A stretch of DNA of 64,000 nt from Bacteroidota bacterium (GCA_014584605.1 JACTMO010000075.1:50800-114799), one strand, 5' to 3'. Positions 38,661-48,967 are shown, numbered from the stretch's first letter. Notes: a model not told the origin generated them from the sequence alone. Program-made: numbers and translations.

Positions 38661-39611
38661 CTACAGCAGACCGAAGGCGCGGGCCACCAGCCAGGTGGAA
38701 TGCAGGTCCACATCCCGGCTCACCCAGCTGCGCCTTCCGCCCTGGTCCGGCCGGCCGCCGGGATCGATGGGCAGTTGGTGCCCCAGTCCGTTGAAGCGGT
38801 AGAAGGTCACCACGGTCCGGCCCCCACTGGTGTACACGCGCCGTTCCACACCGGGCAGGCCGTGGAAGGCCGTGTCCAGGCTGTCGGGCACCGTGTCGGT
38901 GCCGGCCACGGCGGTCCATTGGGCCACCAGGGCCTGGCCATGGCCGAAGTCCATCACCCGGTCGCGCGTGCCGTGCAGCACCAGCAGGGGCGGGTAGGGG
39001 GCGCGGCGCCCGGGGTGCAGGGCGGTGACCTGCGCGGCCCAGTCGGCGGGGAGCCTGCTGCGCGGGTCGCGGATCACCAGCCGCGCGTCCAGGGTGCTGT
39101 TGGCGGCGCGGTAGGGGGCCCCGGCGAAGATGGCCACCTGGGCGAAGAGGTCCGGTGCACAGGCCATCAGGGCCGCGGCCAGCGCACCGCCGCTGCTCAC
39201 GCCATAGAGGTACACACGGCGCGGGTCCGCCCCCAGATGCGCCACGGCATGGCGCACCATGCTGGTCACCGAGCCCACCTCGCCCTGTTCGGGCAGGATG
39301 TCGTCCGGCCGGAACCAGTTGAAGCAGCGCAGGCTGTTGTTGATGGGCCGCTGCTGCACATAGAGCACCAGGCAGCCGGCGCGGTCGGCCAGGTCGTTCC
39401 AGCCGCTGAGGGCCGCGATGCGGCGCGCGCGTTGCGTGCAGCCGTGCAGCACCACCACCAGCGGCCGCCGTGCGGTGTCGGTGCCCGCCGTGCCATGCAC
39501 GAACATGCGCAGGTTGCCCGGGTCCGGGCCGAAGTCCTTCACCTCCTCCAGGCCGCTGCCCGCGAAGGCCGGTGCGGAGAGCAGCAGCAGGGCCAGCAGG
39601 GGCGGACGCAT
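38661..39611 (-). CDS. PHB depolymerase family esterase
   Basis: LVVVLHGCTQRARRIA, YLYGVSSGGALAAALMA, PPLLVLHGTRDRVM; signal peptide. Confidence 0.85.
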   Translation of the reverse strand: MRPPLLALLLLSAPAFAGSGLEEVKDFGPDPGNLRMFVHGTAGTDTARRPLVVVLHGCTQRARRIAALSGWNDLADRAGCLVLYVQQRPINNSLRCFNWFRPDDILPEQGEVGSVTSMVRHAVAHLGADPRRVYLYGVSSGGALAAALMACAPDLFAQVAIFAGAPYRAANSTLDARLVIRDPRSRLPADWAAQVTALHPGRRAPYPPLLVLHGTRDRVMDFGHGQALVAQWTAVAGTDTVPDSLDTAFHGLPGVERRVYTSGGRTVVTFYRFNGLGHQLPIDPGGRPDQGGRRSWVSRDVDLHSTWLVARAFGLL

Positions 39612-39670
39612 GGCGCCAAACTACGGCGGGGAGGCATGCTCCCCGTTCCGTCATTCCGTTCCTTTGCGCC

Positions 39671-40804
39671 ATGGGCCTGCCGCCAGCGATCGCCGTACAC
39701 GCGCGGATGTTGCGCCGCTCCCTGCTGCCCCTCCTCGTCGGGGTCGCTGCACCGCTCGCCGCGCAGGACGTCACGGCCTTCCTGGACTACCGCGACCGCC
39801 TGGTGGGCTTTGACCGCGGAAGCTTCTCCGTGGTGGAGGGTGTGCGTCCCACGGCCTTCTTCGTCGGCGGCAACTACGTGGCCTACCTCAACGCCATCGG
39901 CGACCTGAAGCGCCATGCCGGCGGGCGCACCAGCACGCTCGACCGTTCCACCGGCGCACAGCTCACCGTCACGGACCATCTGCTGGGCCTGAAGGTCTCC
40001 ACGGCCTTGAAGCTGCACGATGGCCGCGAACTGCACACCGTGTGCATCAACACCGGGCCCTACGTGGTGGAGGACAGCCTGGCCGCCTGGGTGGACGAAG
40101 CGCAGCACACCATACATGTGTGGTACAACGGGCGGGAGGAAATGCTGGCCGACGGTCTGGCCATCGGCGCGGTGCAGGATTGGAAGAGCGGCGACAACCT
40201 GCTGGCGTGGGTGAGCAGCATCGAGCGCCGCTTTCGCATCTTCCATCGGGGTGTGGTGTACGATGCGGCCGACGTGTACGACGAGGGCATCGACTTCCAG
40301 GCCGGAGCCGATGTGGTGCTCTACCTCGATCCGCAGGGCAACGGGCTGAAGGCCTTCCACAAGGGGAACTTCTACGACCTGGACCCCATCGCACCGCAGC
40401 GCTACGCGGTGGGCAAGGGCATCGCGGCCTGGCTGGACCGCACCGGTGCGCTGAAGGTGCTGGAGAACGGGCAGATCTATACGGCCACCGACTTCGCCCC
40501 GGCCGAGTTCCACGTGCGCGACAGCCTGGTGGTGTTCCGCGACCAGGACATGCTGAAGGTGTTCCAGGCGGGCCGGGTGTACGAGGTGGAGCGCTACTGG
40601 CCCGAACGCTGGGACGCCAGCTGGGGCATGCTGGCCTACGCGGCCACGGATGGCACGGTACGCGTGTGGCGCAAGGGGCGTGGCGAGGTGGCCCTCCGCG
40701 AACGCACGGCCACCGGCTTCAGCCTGCAGCGCGGCATCCTCACCATCACCATGCCGCTGAACGGCGTGCGCATCTGGTGGAAGGGCCGGGTGTACACCCA
40801 GTGA
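39671..40804 (+). CDS. Hypothetical secreted protein, possible beta-propeller
   Basis: Signal-like N-terminus, repeated short aromatic/Asp motifs (e.g. LKVFQAGRVYEVERYWPERWDASWGMLAYAA); alternative start at 39707. Confidence 0.65.
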   Translation: MGLPPAIAVHARMLRRSLLPLLVGVAAPLAAQDVTAFLDYRDRLVGFDRGSFSVVEGVRPTAFFVGGNYVAYLNAIGDLKRHAGGRTSTLDRSTGAQLTVTDHLLGLKVSTALKLHDGRELHTVCINTGPYVVEDSLAAWVDEAQHTIHVWYNGREEMLADGLAIGAVQDWKSGDNLLAWVSSIERRFRIFHRGVVYDAADVYDEGIDFQAGADVVLYLDPQGNGLKAFHKGNFYDLDPIAPQRYAVGKGIAAWLDRTGALKVLENGQIYTATDFAPAEFHVRDSLVVFRDQDMLKVFQAGRVYEVERYWPERWDASWGMLAYAATDGTVRVWRKGRGEVALRERTATGFSLQRGILTITMPLNGVRIWWKGRVYTQ

Positions 40805-40806
40805 CG

Positions 40807-42522
40807 ATGCGGCACCCGCTCCCTTCAGGCGACCACGATGTGGTGGTGATCGGCGCCGGCATCAGCGGCCTCACCTCCGCGGCCATCCTGGCGCGGGCCG
40901 GGCTGAAGGTGTGCGTGCTGGAGATGGACGCACGCCCCGGCGGCTATCTGGCGGGTTTCCGCCGCGGGGACTATCGCTTCGACAGCGCCATCCACTGGCT
41001 GAACCAGTGCGGGCCGCGCGGCTACGTCACCCGCGTGTTCGACCTCATCGGCCGCGACCATCCCACGGCCCGTCCGCAAAAGCGCATCCGCCGCTGGAAA
41101 AGCCCCTCGGTGGACCTGCTGCTCACCGACCGGCCCGATGACCTGAAGGACGAGCTCATCCGCCGTTTCCCCCACGAACGCGCCGGTCTGGAGCGCTTCT
41201 TCCGCGATGCGTGGAAGCTGGGCCGCTCCTTCGACCGCAGCAGCGGCCTCATCCGGGCCCGGGAGACCATGGCCCCCCTGGAACGGGCCGCCTTCTTGCT
41301 GCGCCGCCTGCGCTTCGCCCTGCCCTTCATCAAGCACCTCGGCTATCAGGGCGATGCCGGGGTGAAGAAGGGCCTGGACCGCTACTTCACCGATCCCGGC
41401 CTGCACAAGCTCTTCAGCAGCGAACAGGAAATGCTGGCCTGCCTGGTGCCCATCGGCTGGGCCTACTTCGGCGACTACCAGAGCCCGCCCAGGGGCGGCA
41501 GCCAGGTCTTCCCGGAATGGCTGACCCACGTGGTCTCCCGGATGGGCGGGGAGGTCCACTACCGCTGTCGGGTCGCGCGCATCCTGCTGGAGCGCGGCCG
41601 CTGCGTGGGGGTGGAAGGCGAACGGCAGGGGACGACCTTCACGGTGCGTGCCCGGCAGGTGATCGCGGCCTGCGACGTGGAAACGCTGTACGAGCGCATG
41701 CTGCCGCCTCAGGCCGTGCCCGAGGTGATCAAGCGCAAGCTGCGCGATGCGGTCCTGTACAGCAGCTCGGTCACCGTGTCGCTGGGGCTGGACGTGCCCG
41801 CCGAGCACTTCGGCCTCAACGAGGAGCTCATCTATCTGCACCGCGACGATGTGCCGCGCGATGCCCATGGCGGAACGGACCCGGCGCAGAGCGGCATCAG
41901 CATCCTGGCGCCCAGCCTGCGGGACAAGAGCATGGCACCGCCGGGCATGGGGACCCTCACGCTCTACATCCCCGCGCTCTTCACCGACCACGGCACCTGG
42001 GCCACCGAGCGCGATGCCACGGGCGCCATCGTGCGGGGTGAGGCCTACGAACGGCTGAAGCAGCGGGTGGCCGATGCGCTGATCGACCGCGTGGAGCGCG
42101 AGCTGGCCCCGGGGCTGCGCAGCCACATCGTGTACTGCGACGTGGCCACGCCCATCACCCACTGGCGGTACACGGGCAACCGCCTCGGCAGCATGATGGG
42201 CGCCAAGCCCGGCAAGGAGAATTTCAAGGCCGGCATCGCCCACTACCGAACCCCGGTGAAGAGCCTGCTGCTGGGCGGCCACTGGGCCGACCTGGGTGGT
42301 GGCGTGCCCATCGCGGTGAAGTCCGGCGTCAACACGGCCCTGATCGTGCTGAAGGATGCCGGTCATGCCGCCTTCCCCACCTGGCGCCGCTATCTGGACG
42401 AGGACATCGACCTGGAGGCGGCGCGCTGCGGTCCGGGGCTCATGCCGTATCCGGAGGACTGGGTCCAGGCACCGACACCGGCCGAGAAGCGTGCGCGCGG
42501 TGTCCGGGACGATGGGGACTGA
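40807..42522 (+). CDS. CrtI/phytoene-desaturase-like FAD-dependent oxidoreductase
   Basis: DVVVIGAGISGLTSAAILARAGLKVCVLEMDARPGGYLAGFRRGDYRFDSAIHWL; C-terminal LLLGGHWADLGGGVPIAVKSGVNTALIVL. Confidence 0.9.
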   Translation: MRHPLPSGDHDVVVIGAGISGLTSAAILARAGLKVCVLEMDARPGGYLAGFRRGDYRFDSAIHWLNQCGPRGYVTRVFDLIGRDHPTARPQKRIRRWKSPSVDLLLTDRPDDLKDELIRRFPHERAGLERFFRDAWKLGRSFDRSSGLIRARETMAPLERAAFLLRRLRFALPFIKHLGYQGDAGVKKGLDRYFTDPGLHKLFSSEQEMLACLVPIGWAYFGDYQSPPRGGSQVFPEWLTHVVSRMGGEVHYRCRVARILLERGRCVGVEGERQGTTFTVRARQVIAACDVETLYERMLPPQAVPEVIKRKLRDAVLYSSSVTVSLGLDVPAEHFGLNEELIYLHRDDVPRDAHGGTDPAQSGISILAPSLRDKSMAPPGMGTLTLYIPALFTDHGTWATERDATGAIVRGEAYERLKQRVADALIDRVERELAPGLRSHIVYCDVATPITHWRYTGNRLGSMMGAKPGKENFKAGIAHYRTPVKSLLLGGHWADLGGGVPIAVKSGVNTALIVLKDAGHAAFPTWRRYLDEDIDLEAARCGPGLMPYPEDWVQAPTPAEKRARGVRDDGD

Positions 42523-42942
42523 TCAGCCCAGGACATCCTTACGCGATACGTCCACCACGAAGCGGCCCCGCAGGAACTTGCGGCCCAGCAGCACCTGGTG
42601 CTTCATGTCGCTGCGATCGAACAGCGTGAACTGGGTGCGCACCGTGTGGCCGTTGAGGCGGACGCGTGTGCTGATCAGGTAGCGGCGCGTGGTCTGGCCG
42701 GTGCTGCTCTTCACCGTTACCCGCTGGAAGCGTTTGAACAGCTTGGTGCGCCGCCGCCCGCCCATCTGGAAGGTCACCGCCAGCACCGGCACCCCATCGA
42801 TCACCCGTTTGCGCACGCGCTGATAGTGCAGGGCGCTGCGGTAGGCGCCGGTGTCGATCTTGGCCTGCACACGGGCGATGCCCAGGCCGGGCAGGGCGAT
42901 GTGCTCCAGCCGTCCGATGGTCAGCAGTGCACGCCGGGCCAT
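42523..42942 (-). CDS. RimB-like retropepsin-type protease (ATP-dependent zinc protease family)
   Basis: QAKIDTGAYRSALHYQ, TRVRLNGHTVRTQFTLFDRSDMKHQVLLGRKFLRGRFVVDVSR. Confidence 0.85.
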   Translation of the reverse strand: MARRALLTIGRLEHIALPGLGIARVQAKIDTGAYRSALHYQRVRKRVIDGVPVLAVTFQMGGRRRTKLFKRFQRVTVKSSTGQTTRRYLISTRVRLNGHTVRTQFTLFDRSDMKHQVLLGRKFLRGRFVVDVSRKDVLG

Positions 42943-43165
42943 GGTGCGAAGGTGGGGCGGGGAGCCGGCCGGGGAAGGGGGCCTGCCCGTCGATCTTCCC
43001 ATGCGCCGCTGTTGATGGGTATGGCACGGCGCTTGCGACGGGCGCCGCCGGTCCCGGGCCGTGCGTCCTGTTCCTGACCGGGAGCAGTACGCCGCAACCG
43101 AAAGTGAACCAACTTTGCGATCCACAACGAACACAAAGCCTGCGCCCGGCCCGTGGCGCCACACC

Positions 43166-43663
43166 ATGAAGAACCTGCACACCCTGAGCCTTGCCGCCGC
43201 CCTGCTGCTGGGCACGGCCACCGCCCACGCCCAGACCCCTGCCCGCAACGCCTCCGGTGCTCCGGTGCCCATGGTCAGCTATGGCAAGGCCATCACCCCC
43301 GATGGGGCCATCAGCGCCGTCGAGCTCCTGAACCGCATGAAGGGCCAGGAGAGCCTCAAGGCCAAGGTGGCCGTGGAAGTGCTGGCCAGCTGTGCCCGGA
43401 AGGGCTGCTGGATGGACGTGTCCCTGCCCAACGGCGAAGTGATGAAGGTGCGCTTCACGGACTACGCCTTCTTCGTGCCCACCGAGGGCCTCACCGGCAA
43501 GCGCGCCATCATGGAAGGCGTGGCCAGCCAGGAGGTGATCGATGTGGCCACCCAGCGCCACTATGCCGAGGACGCGGGCAAGAGCAAGGAGGAGATCGAG
43601 AAGATCACCGAGCCCAAGATCGCATACACCTTCCTGGCGGACGGTGTGCTCATCGGTGACTGA
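43166..43663 (+). CDS. DUF4920-like periplasmic protein
   Basis: Signal peptide; AVEVLASCARKGCWMDVSLPNGEVMKVRFTDYAFFVP. Confidence 0.75.
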   Translation: MKNLHTLSLAAALLLGTATAHAQTPARNASGAPVPMVSYGKAITPDGAISAVELLNRMKGQESLKAKVAVEVLASCARKGCWMDVSLPNGEVMKVRFTDYAFFVPTEGLTGKRAIMEGVASQEVIDVATQRHYAEDAGKSKEEIEKITEPKIAYTFLADGVLIGD

Positions 43664-43670
43664 ACCGAGC

Positions 43671-44429
43671 ATGGACCTGTTGAGGCGGCCCGGGGCGACG
43701 CTCCGGGCCGTGCTCTTGACGGCCCTGCCGCTCATGGCCCCGCAGGCGTCCCCCGCCCAGGGCGGGCACGTGCTCGGGGCCGGGCGCGAGGCGGCCCTCG
43801 CCGGTGCGGGCCTCTTGCTGAACGGCACCGCCCTGCTGCTGCCCGTGGACACCGCCGGGGCCTGGGCGCGCCACAGCGTTCGCGACCGAAGTACGCTGCC
43901 GGCGTTCGACCGGGTGGCGGCCTTCCAATGGTCGCCGCCCGCCCACCGGGCGAGCAACATCCTGTTCGCGTCGGCCCTGGTGGCGAGCGCGGTGGGACCC
44001 GCGCTGGCCAGTGCGGACGACGGTGCGGGCCCATCCCTCGCCATCGTCGGGGAAAGCTTCCTGCTCACGGCCGGGCTCACCGGGGTGATGAAGGCCATCG
44101 CGGCGCGCCCCCGGCCCCTGGTCTTCAACCCCGATGCGCCGATGCGCGAGAGGCGTGAACGCGATGCCTTCCGGTCCTTCTGGAGCGGCCATGCCGCCAA
44201 TACCGCAGCCCTGACGGTGAGCGCGGCCATGCTGGTGGACCGGGCCCCTGTGGGAACCGCCGTGCGCACCGCCACCTGGGCCGGTGCCGTGGCCGTGCCC
44301 GTGCTGATGGGATGGCTGCGGGTGCGGGCCGGAAGGCATTTCCCCACCGACGTGTTGGCAGGTTGCGCCATCGGCGCGCTGGTGGGCTGGGCCGTCCCCT
44401 ACTTTCACCGCCCCGAAAACCTGCCCTGA
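43671..44429 (+). CDS. PAP2 family phosphatase
   Basis: KAIAARPRPL, FWSGHAANTAALTVSAAM, RAGRHFPTDVLAGCAIGAL. Confidence 0.88.
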   Translation: MDLLRRPGATLRAVLLTALPLMAPQASPAQGGHVLGAGREAALAGAGLLLNGTALLLPVDTAGAWARHSVRDRSTLPAFDRVAAFQWSPPAHRASNILFASALVASAVGPALASADDGAGPSLAIVGESFLLTAGLTGVMKAIAARPRPLVFNPDAPMRERRERDAFRSFWSGHAANTAALTVSAAMLVDRAPVGTAVRTATWAGAVAVPVLMGWLRVRAGRHFPTDVLAGCAIGALVGWAVPYFHRPENLP

Positions 44430-44432
44430 CCC

Positions 44433-45371
44433 ATGACCGCCGCTCCCCGCATCGCACTCGCCATCCATGGTGGGGCGGGCACGATCGCCCGTTCCGAGAT
44501 GGATAACGCCCGCGAGAAGGCCTACCGCAGCGGGCTGGAGGATGCGCTGCGCCAGGGCAGGGCGGTGCTGCTGGAGGGCGGCAGCGCCCTGGATGCCGTG
44601 GAGGCCGCCGTGCGCAGCCTGGAGGACTGCCCGCATTTCAATGCAGGGCGGGGTGCGGTGTTCAACGCGGACGGCCAGCACGAGATGGACGCCTCGGTGA
44701 TGCGGGGCGACACCCTGCAGGCGGGCGCCGTGGCCTGCGTGCAGAACGTGCGCAACCCGGTCGTCCTGGCCCGACGCGTGATGGAGAAGAGCCCCCACGT
44801 CCTCATCAGCGGACCGGGCGCCTTCGAGTTCGCGCATCGCGAAGGCATCCTGCTGGAGGACGATCAGTACTTCTTCGACCGTTTCCGTTACGAGCAGTGG
44901 CAGCGCACCAAGGGCACCGATGCCTACCAGCTGGACCACAGCGACGGCGAGCACCGCTACGGCACCGTGGGCGCCGTGGCCCTCGACCTGCACGGGCACC
45001 TGGCTGCGGCCACCAGCACCGGCGGCATGACCAACAAGCGGTGGATGCGCATCGGCGACAGCCCCTTGATCGGAGCGGGCACCTACGCCAACGACACCAC
45101 CTGCGCGGTGAGCTGCACCGGCCACGGCGAGAGCTTCATCCGTGCCGTCGCCGCCTTCGATGTGCACGCCCTGATGGCCTACAAGGGGCTGTCCCTGGCC
45201 GAGGCCGTGCGCACGGTGGTGCACGACCGTCTGCCCCCCCTGGACGGCGACGGCGGCATCATCGCGGTGGACCGCCAAGGCCAGGTGGTGCTCGACTTCA
45301 ACTGCTCCGGCATGTACCGCGGCCACCTCGCTCCGGACGGTACGCCGGTGACGGCCATCTTCAAGGAATAG
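44433..45371 (+). CDS. Isoaspartyl peptidase / L-asparaginase (Ntn hydrolase)
   Basis: IALAIHGGAGTI, FNAGRGAVFNADGQHEMDASVM, HRYGTVGAVALDLHGHLAAATSTGGMTNK. Confidence 0.95.
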   Translation: MTAAPRIALAIHGGAGTIARSEMDNAREKAYRSGLEDALRQGRAVLLEGGSALDAVEAAVRSLEDCPHFNAGRGAVFNADGQHEMDASVMRGDTLQAGAVACVQNVRNPVVLARRVMEKSPHVLISGPGAFEFAHREGILLEDDQYFFDRFRYEQWQRTKGTDAYQLDHSDGEHRYGTVGAVALDLHGHLAAATSTGGMTNKRWMRIGDSPLIGAGTYANDTTCAVSCTGHGESFIRAVAAFDVHALMAYKGLSLAEAVRTVVHDRLPPLDGDGGIIAVDRQGQVVLDFNCSGMYRGHLAPDGTPVTAIFKE

Positions 45372-45524
45372 GGGCCGTAGGGCCTGCCGGACCTCCGCGA
45401 CGGCGGCCGGGGTCGTGCTCAGGGCGTTCCCGGGTCCGCTCATCCGCCTGCTGGACCGGTCACCCTCGCGGAACGGGCCGGTGCCGCACAGCTTGCCATC
45501 TTTGCCCCACATCCATATCCCAAC

Positions 45525-46112
45525 ATGAAACGCCTTCCCCTCTTCATCGGCCTTGGCGCCGTCCTGCTCATCGCCCTGTGGGCCGTGCGCTTTTACAACG
45601 GCACGGTGGGCCTCGACGAGGATGTCACCAAGCAGTGGAGCAACGTGGAGAACGCCTACCAGCTGCGGGCCGACAAGACGAAGAACATCGTGGAGATCAT
45701 CAAGGGCTCGGCCGAGTTCGAGAACAAGACGCTCCGCGAAGTGGTGGAGGCCCGGGCCAAGGCCACGTCCATCACCCTCAGCGGCGATGACCTCACGCCC
45801 GAGAAGATCAAGGCCTTCGAGCAGGCCCAGGGCCAGTTCACCGGCGCGCTCTCGAGGCTGATGGCCACCATCGAGCAATACCCGAACCTGCAGACCACGG
45901 CCGCCTTCCGCGACTTCCAGGCGCAGTATGAGGGCATGGAGAACCGCATCGGGGTGGAGCGCCGCAAGTACAACGATGCGGCCAGGGCCTTCAATGTGCG
46001 CATCAAGCGCTTCCCGGGCAACCTGCTGGCGGGGACCTTCGGGTTCACCGAGAAGGGTTACTTCGAGGCCCAGGCCGGCACCGAGAATGCGCCCGACATC
46101 TCCTTCAAGTGA
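45525..46112 (+). CDS. LemA family protein
   Basis: EDVTKQWSNVENAYQLRADKTKNIVEIIKGSAEFENKTLREVVEARAKATS. Confidence 0.93.
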   Translation: MKRLPLFIGLGAVLLIALWAVRFYNGTVGLDEDVTKQWSNVENAYQLRADKTKNIVEIIKGSAEFENKTLREVVEARAKATSITLSGDDLTPEKIKAFEQAQGQFTGALSRLMATIEQYPNLQTTAAFRDFQAQYEGMENRIGVERRKYNDAARAFNVRIKRFPGNLLAGTFGFTEKGYFEAQAGTENAPDISFK

Positions 46113-46576
46113 GCCGTACCGCACCGGTCGCCGATCCCGAACAGCTGGCCGAGAACTTCCTCACGACCGAGGAGCTCGCCCGGGTGAGGGGCGCCATCGC
46201 CGAGGCGGAAAGGAGCACCAGCGGCGAGCTGCGCGTCCACCTGGAGGACCTGTGCCTGGAGGAGGTGCTGGACCACGCCGCCTACATCTTCGACGAGCTG
46301 GGCATGCACCGCACGGCCGCGCGCAACGGGGTGCTCATCTACATCAGCGTGGGCGACCACCGCATGGCGGTGATCGGTGACGCCGGCATCCACGCGGTGG
46401 TGCCGCCCGGTTTCTGGAACGATGTGCTCGGCGTGCTCCGCCTGCATTTCGCCGCAGGTCGCAACGCGGACGGATTGTGCGAGGCCGTGCGCATGGTGGG
46501 GGCGAAACTGCGCGCCCATTTCCCCCGCGGCAGCGCGGACCGCAACGAGCTGCCGGACGACATCAGCATCGGATGA
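46109..46576 (+). CDS. TPM domain protein
   Basis: STSGELRVHLEDLC..., RNGVLIYISVGDHRMAVIGDAGIHAVVP; overlaps the lemA stop. Confidence 0.88.
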   Translation: MSRTAPVADPEQLAENFLTTEELARVRGAIAEAERSTSGELRVHLEDLCLEEVLDHAAYIFDELGMHRTAARNGVLIYISVGDHRMAVIGDAGIHAVVPPGFWNDVLGVLRLHFAAGRNADGLCEAVRMVGAKLRAHFPRGSADRNELPDDISIG

Positions 46577-47376
46577 GGCTTCGCGCGTTGCTCCTCATCT
46601 CCGTCCTGGCGGCGAGCCTCCCGGGGCTCGGCGTGGAGGATGCGTGCATGCCCAAGGCGCCACCTCGCTCCGAACAGGCCCGGCTGGTGTTCCAGCGGAC
46701 CCCCTTGCTCAACGCCACCGAGGAGGAAAGGCTGGACCGCAAGCTCACCCGCTTCGCCCAGGAGACGGGCAACCGCATCCTGGTGCTCGTGGTGGACACG
46801 CTCTGCGGCCATCCGCCGAGCGACTTCGCCTTCGCCATCGGCGAGACCTGGGGCATCGGCCAGAAGGGCTTCGACAACGGGGTGGTGCTGCTGGTGAAGC
46901 CCACCGGCCCGCCCGGCCAGCGCAAGGTGTTCATCGCCACCGGTTACGGCCTGGAAGGCGCCATCCCCGACCTTACCTGCAAGCGCATCGTGGACGGGGA
47001 GATCATTCCGCGCTTCAAGGAGGGGGCGTACTACGCCGGGCTCGACAAGGCGACGGACGTGCTCATGGGTCTGGCCAGGGGCGAGTTCGACCACGAGAGC
47101 TACGACAAGCACAAGGTGCCCTGGCCGGTGTTCGTGGTGCTCGGGCTGCTGGTGCTGGTGGTGCTGCTGAACCTACGCAGAGGGGCCAGGCGCTATGCCC
47201 GCACCAACGACGTGGACCTCTGGACCGCGCTCTGGCTCATGAACCAGGCGGGCCGGAGCCACAGCGGCCGCTGGGGCGGCTTCACCGGTGGGGGCGGATG
47301 GCGCGGAGGCGGCGGTGGTTTCGGCGGCTTCGGCGGAGGGAGCTTCGGCGGTGGCGGTGCCGGTGGCAGCTGGTGA
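46573..47376 (+). CDS. TPM domain membrane protein with Gly-rich tail
   Basis: ILVLVVDTLCGHPPSDFAFAIGETWGIGQKGFDNGVVLLVKP; TM; GGGGWRGGGGGFGGFGGGSFGGGGAGGSW; ATGA overlap with the upstream gene. Confidence 0.92.
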   Translation: MRLRALLLISVLAASLPGLGVEDACMPKAPPRSEQARLVFQRTPLLNATEEERLDRKLTRFAQETGNRILVLVVDTLCGHPPSDFAFAIGETWGIGQKGFDNGVVLLVKPTGPPGQRKVFIATGYGLEGAIPDLTCKRIVDGEIIPRFKEGAYYAGLDKATDVLMGLARGEFDHESYDKHKVPWPVFVVLGLLVLVVLLNLRRGARRYARTNDVDLWTALWLMNQAGRSHSGRWGGFTGGGGWRGGGGGFGGFGGGSFGGGGAGGSW

Positions 47377-47379
47377 ACC

Positions 47380-48150
47380 ATGAGCTACTCGAAGTGGATC
47401 GGTGGCGGCCTGGGTTGGGCCTTCGGAGGCCCGATCGGCGGCCTGGTGGGCTTCGCCCTCGGCGCCCTGATGGACGGCATGCGCGGCGAACGCGAAGAGC
47501 GCGGCACCGGTACCGCGCAGCAGCGCCCTCGCACGGGCCCGCACCAGGCCCGCACCGGCTCCACCACGCAAGGCGACCTGGCCCTGAGCCTGGTGGTGCT
47601 CACGGCCTCGCTGATGAAGGTGGACGGCCGGGCCAGCCGTGCCGAGCTCGACCTGGCCCGGGCCTTCTTCCGCAAGCACTTCGGCGAGCCCCAGGCACAC
47701 CAGCTGCTGCTCGTGCTCCGCGAGGTGCTCAAACAGGAGATCGACCTGCACGGGGTGTGCGACCAGGTGCGCAGGCACATGCCCCACGCCGCACGCCTGC
47801 AACTGCTGCACTACCTGATCGGCCTGGCGCATGCGGACGGCTCCGTGAGCCGCGCCGAGGTGGACCTGGTGCGCCGCATCGCCGGCATGCTCAACGTGAG
47901 CGACAAGGACCTGGGCAGCCTCAGCGCCATGTTCGGCCGCAACGACATGGACCAGGCCTACCGCATCCTGGAGGTGGATCCCGCGGCCAGCGACGACGAG
48001 GTGAAGAAGGCCTACCGCCGCATGGCCATGAAACACCACCCCGACAGGGTGGGGAGCATGGGTGAGGAGGTCCAGCGGGCCGCAGCCGAGCGTTTCAAGA
48101 AGGTGCAGGACGCCTGGGAACGGGTCCGCACCGCGCGTGGCCTGTCCTGA
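47380..48150 (+). CDS. TerB-DnaJ domain co-chaperone (DjlA-like)
   Basis: TerB-like helical region [19 protein letters not shown]...; C-terminal [33 protein letters not shown]-domain with HPD. Confidence 0.9.
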   Translation: MSYSKWIGGGLGWAFGGPIGGLVGFALGALMDGMRGEREERGTGTAQQRPRTGPHQARTGSTTQGDLALSLVVLTASLMKVDGRASRAELDLARAFFRKHFGEPQAHQLLLVLREVLKQEIDLHGVCDQVRRHMPHAARLQLLHYLIGLAHADGSVSRAEVDLVRRIAGMLNVSDKDLGSLSAMFGRNDMDQAYRILEVDPAASDDEVKKAYRRMAMKHHPDRVGSMGEEVQRAAAERFKKVQDAWERVRTARGLS

Positions 48151-48224
48151 AGGCGGACGCACCCCTTGGGGCGCACCGGGCAGAACCCTCTATCTTCGGC
48201 ATCGATCTTGCCATTCCCGCACCC

Positions 48225-48944
48225 ATGAAGCACCTGTTCGCAGCCGCCCTTCTCGCCGTCGGCCCCATCGGCGCCAGCGCCCAGAAGCACGTGTACGAGG
48301 ACCTGCTCGTGCTGTACGTGGACGAGAACTATGAGAAATGCCTCGGCAAGGCCGAAGGCTACACGCTGAACGACAACACCAAGAAGGACCCCCTGCCTTA
48401 TCTGTACATGAGCATGTGCCTGTACGAGATGAGCAAGATCGAGAAGTACCAGGCCGATTATCCGAAGGCCGCTCGCGATGCGGTGAAATGGGCCGAGAAG
48501 TACCGCAAGAAGGACAAGAACAAGGAGTTCTTCGGCAACTATGAGGACTACTGGGCCGAGCTCAACAAGATGAGCATGGAGCAGGGCGAGAACTTCTACG
48601 AGGAAGGCAGCTTTAGCAAGGCCAAGAGCCTCTTCGACGGCATGGTGGGCTACTACCCGGAGAACCCCGGTGCCTGGATCATGCTCGCCCTCAGCCAGTA
48701 CAAGAGCAACCTGGTGAAGGAGGGCGACCTGAGCATGAAGCAGTACGCCAAGGCGGCGCTCAATGCCGATACCGGATCACTCCCCGAGGACCAGAAGAAA
48801 CTGCTCAAGAACGCGCTGATCCGCTACTCGGAGTTCCTGAACACGAAAGGCATGCGCGACAGTGCCCGCAGCACCATCAACCTGGGCAAGGAGCATTTCA
48901 TGGAGGATCCTGACTTCAAGCTCCAGTACGATGAGCTGAACTGA
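48225..48944 (+). CDS. Hypothetical TPR-like secreted protein
   Basis: Signal peptide MKHLFAAALLAVGPIGASAQ; helical repeats with aromatic/Gly pattern. Confidence 0.75.
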   Translation: MKHLFAAALLAVGPIGASAQKHVYEDLLVLYVDENYEKCLGKAEGYTLNDNTKKDPLPYLYMSMCLYEMSKIEKYQADYPKAARDAVKWAEKYRKKDKNKEFFGNYEDYWAELNKMSMEQGENFYEEGSFSKAKSLFDGMVGYYPENPGAWIMLALSQYKSNLVKEGDLSMKQYAKAALNADTGSLPEDQKKLLKNALIRYSEFLNTKGMRDSARSTINLGKEHFMEDPDFKLQYDELN

Positions 48945-48967
48945 GCCGGGGTCCCACCTGGGCAATG

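Noticed and set aside
38579-38794. Small ORF MFQRGSKAKEGRRWLMNLGATT... seen in all three 166-bp elements (also 48824..49093)
   Set aside because: Conserved only because the DNA element is conserved; each ORF runs out of the element into unrelated flanking sequence in different lengths
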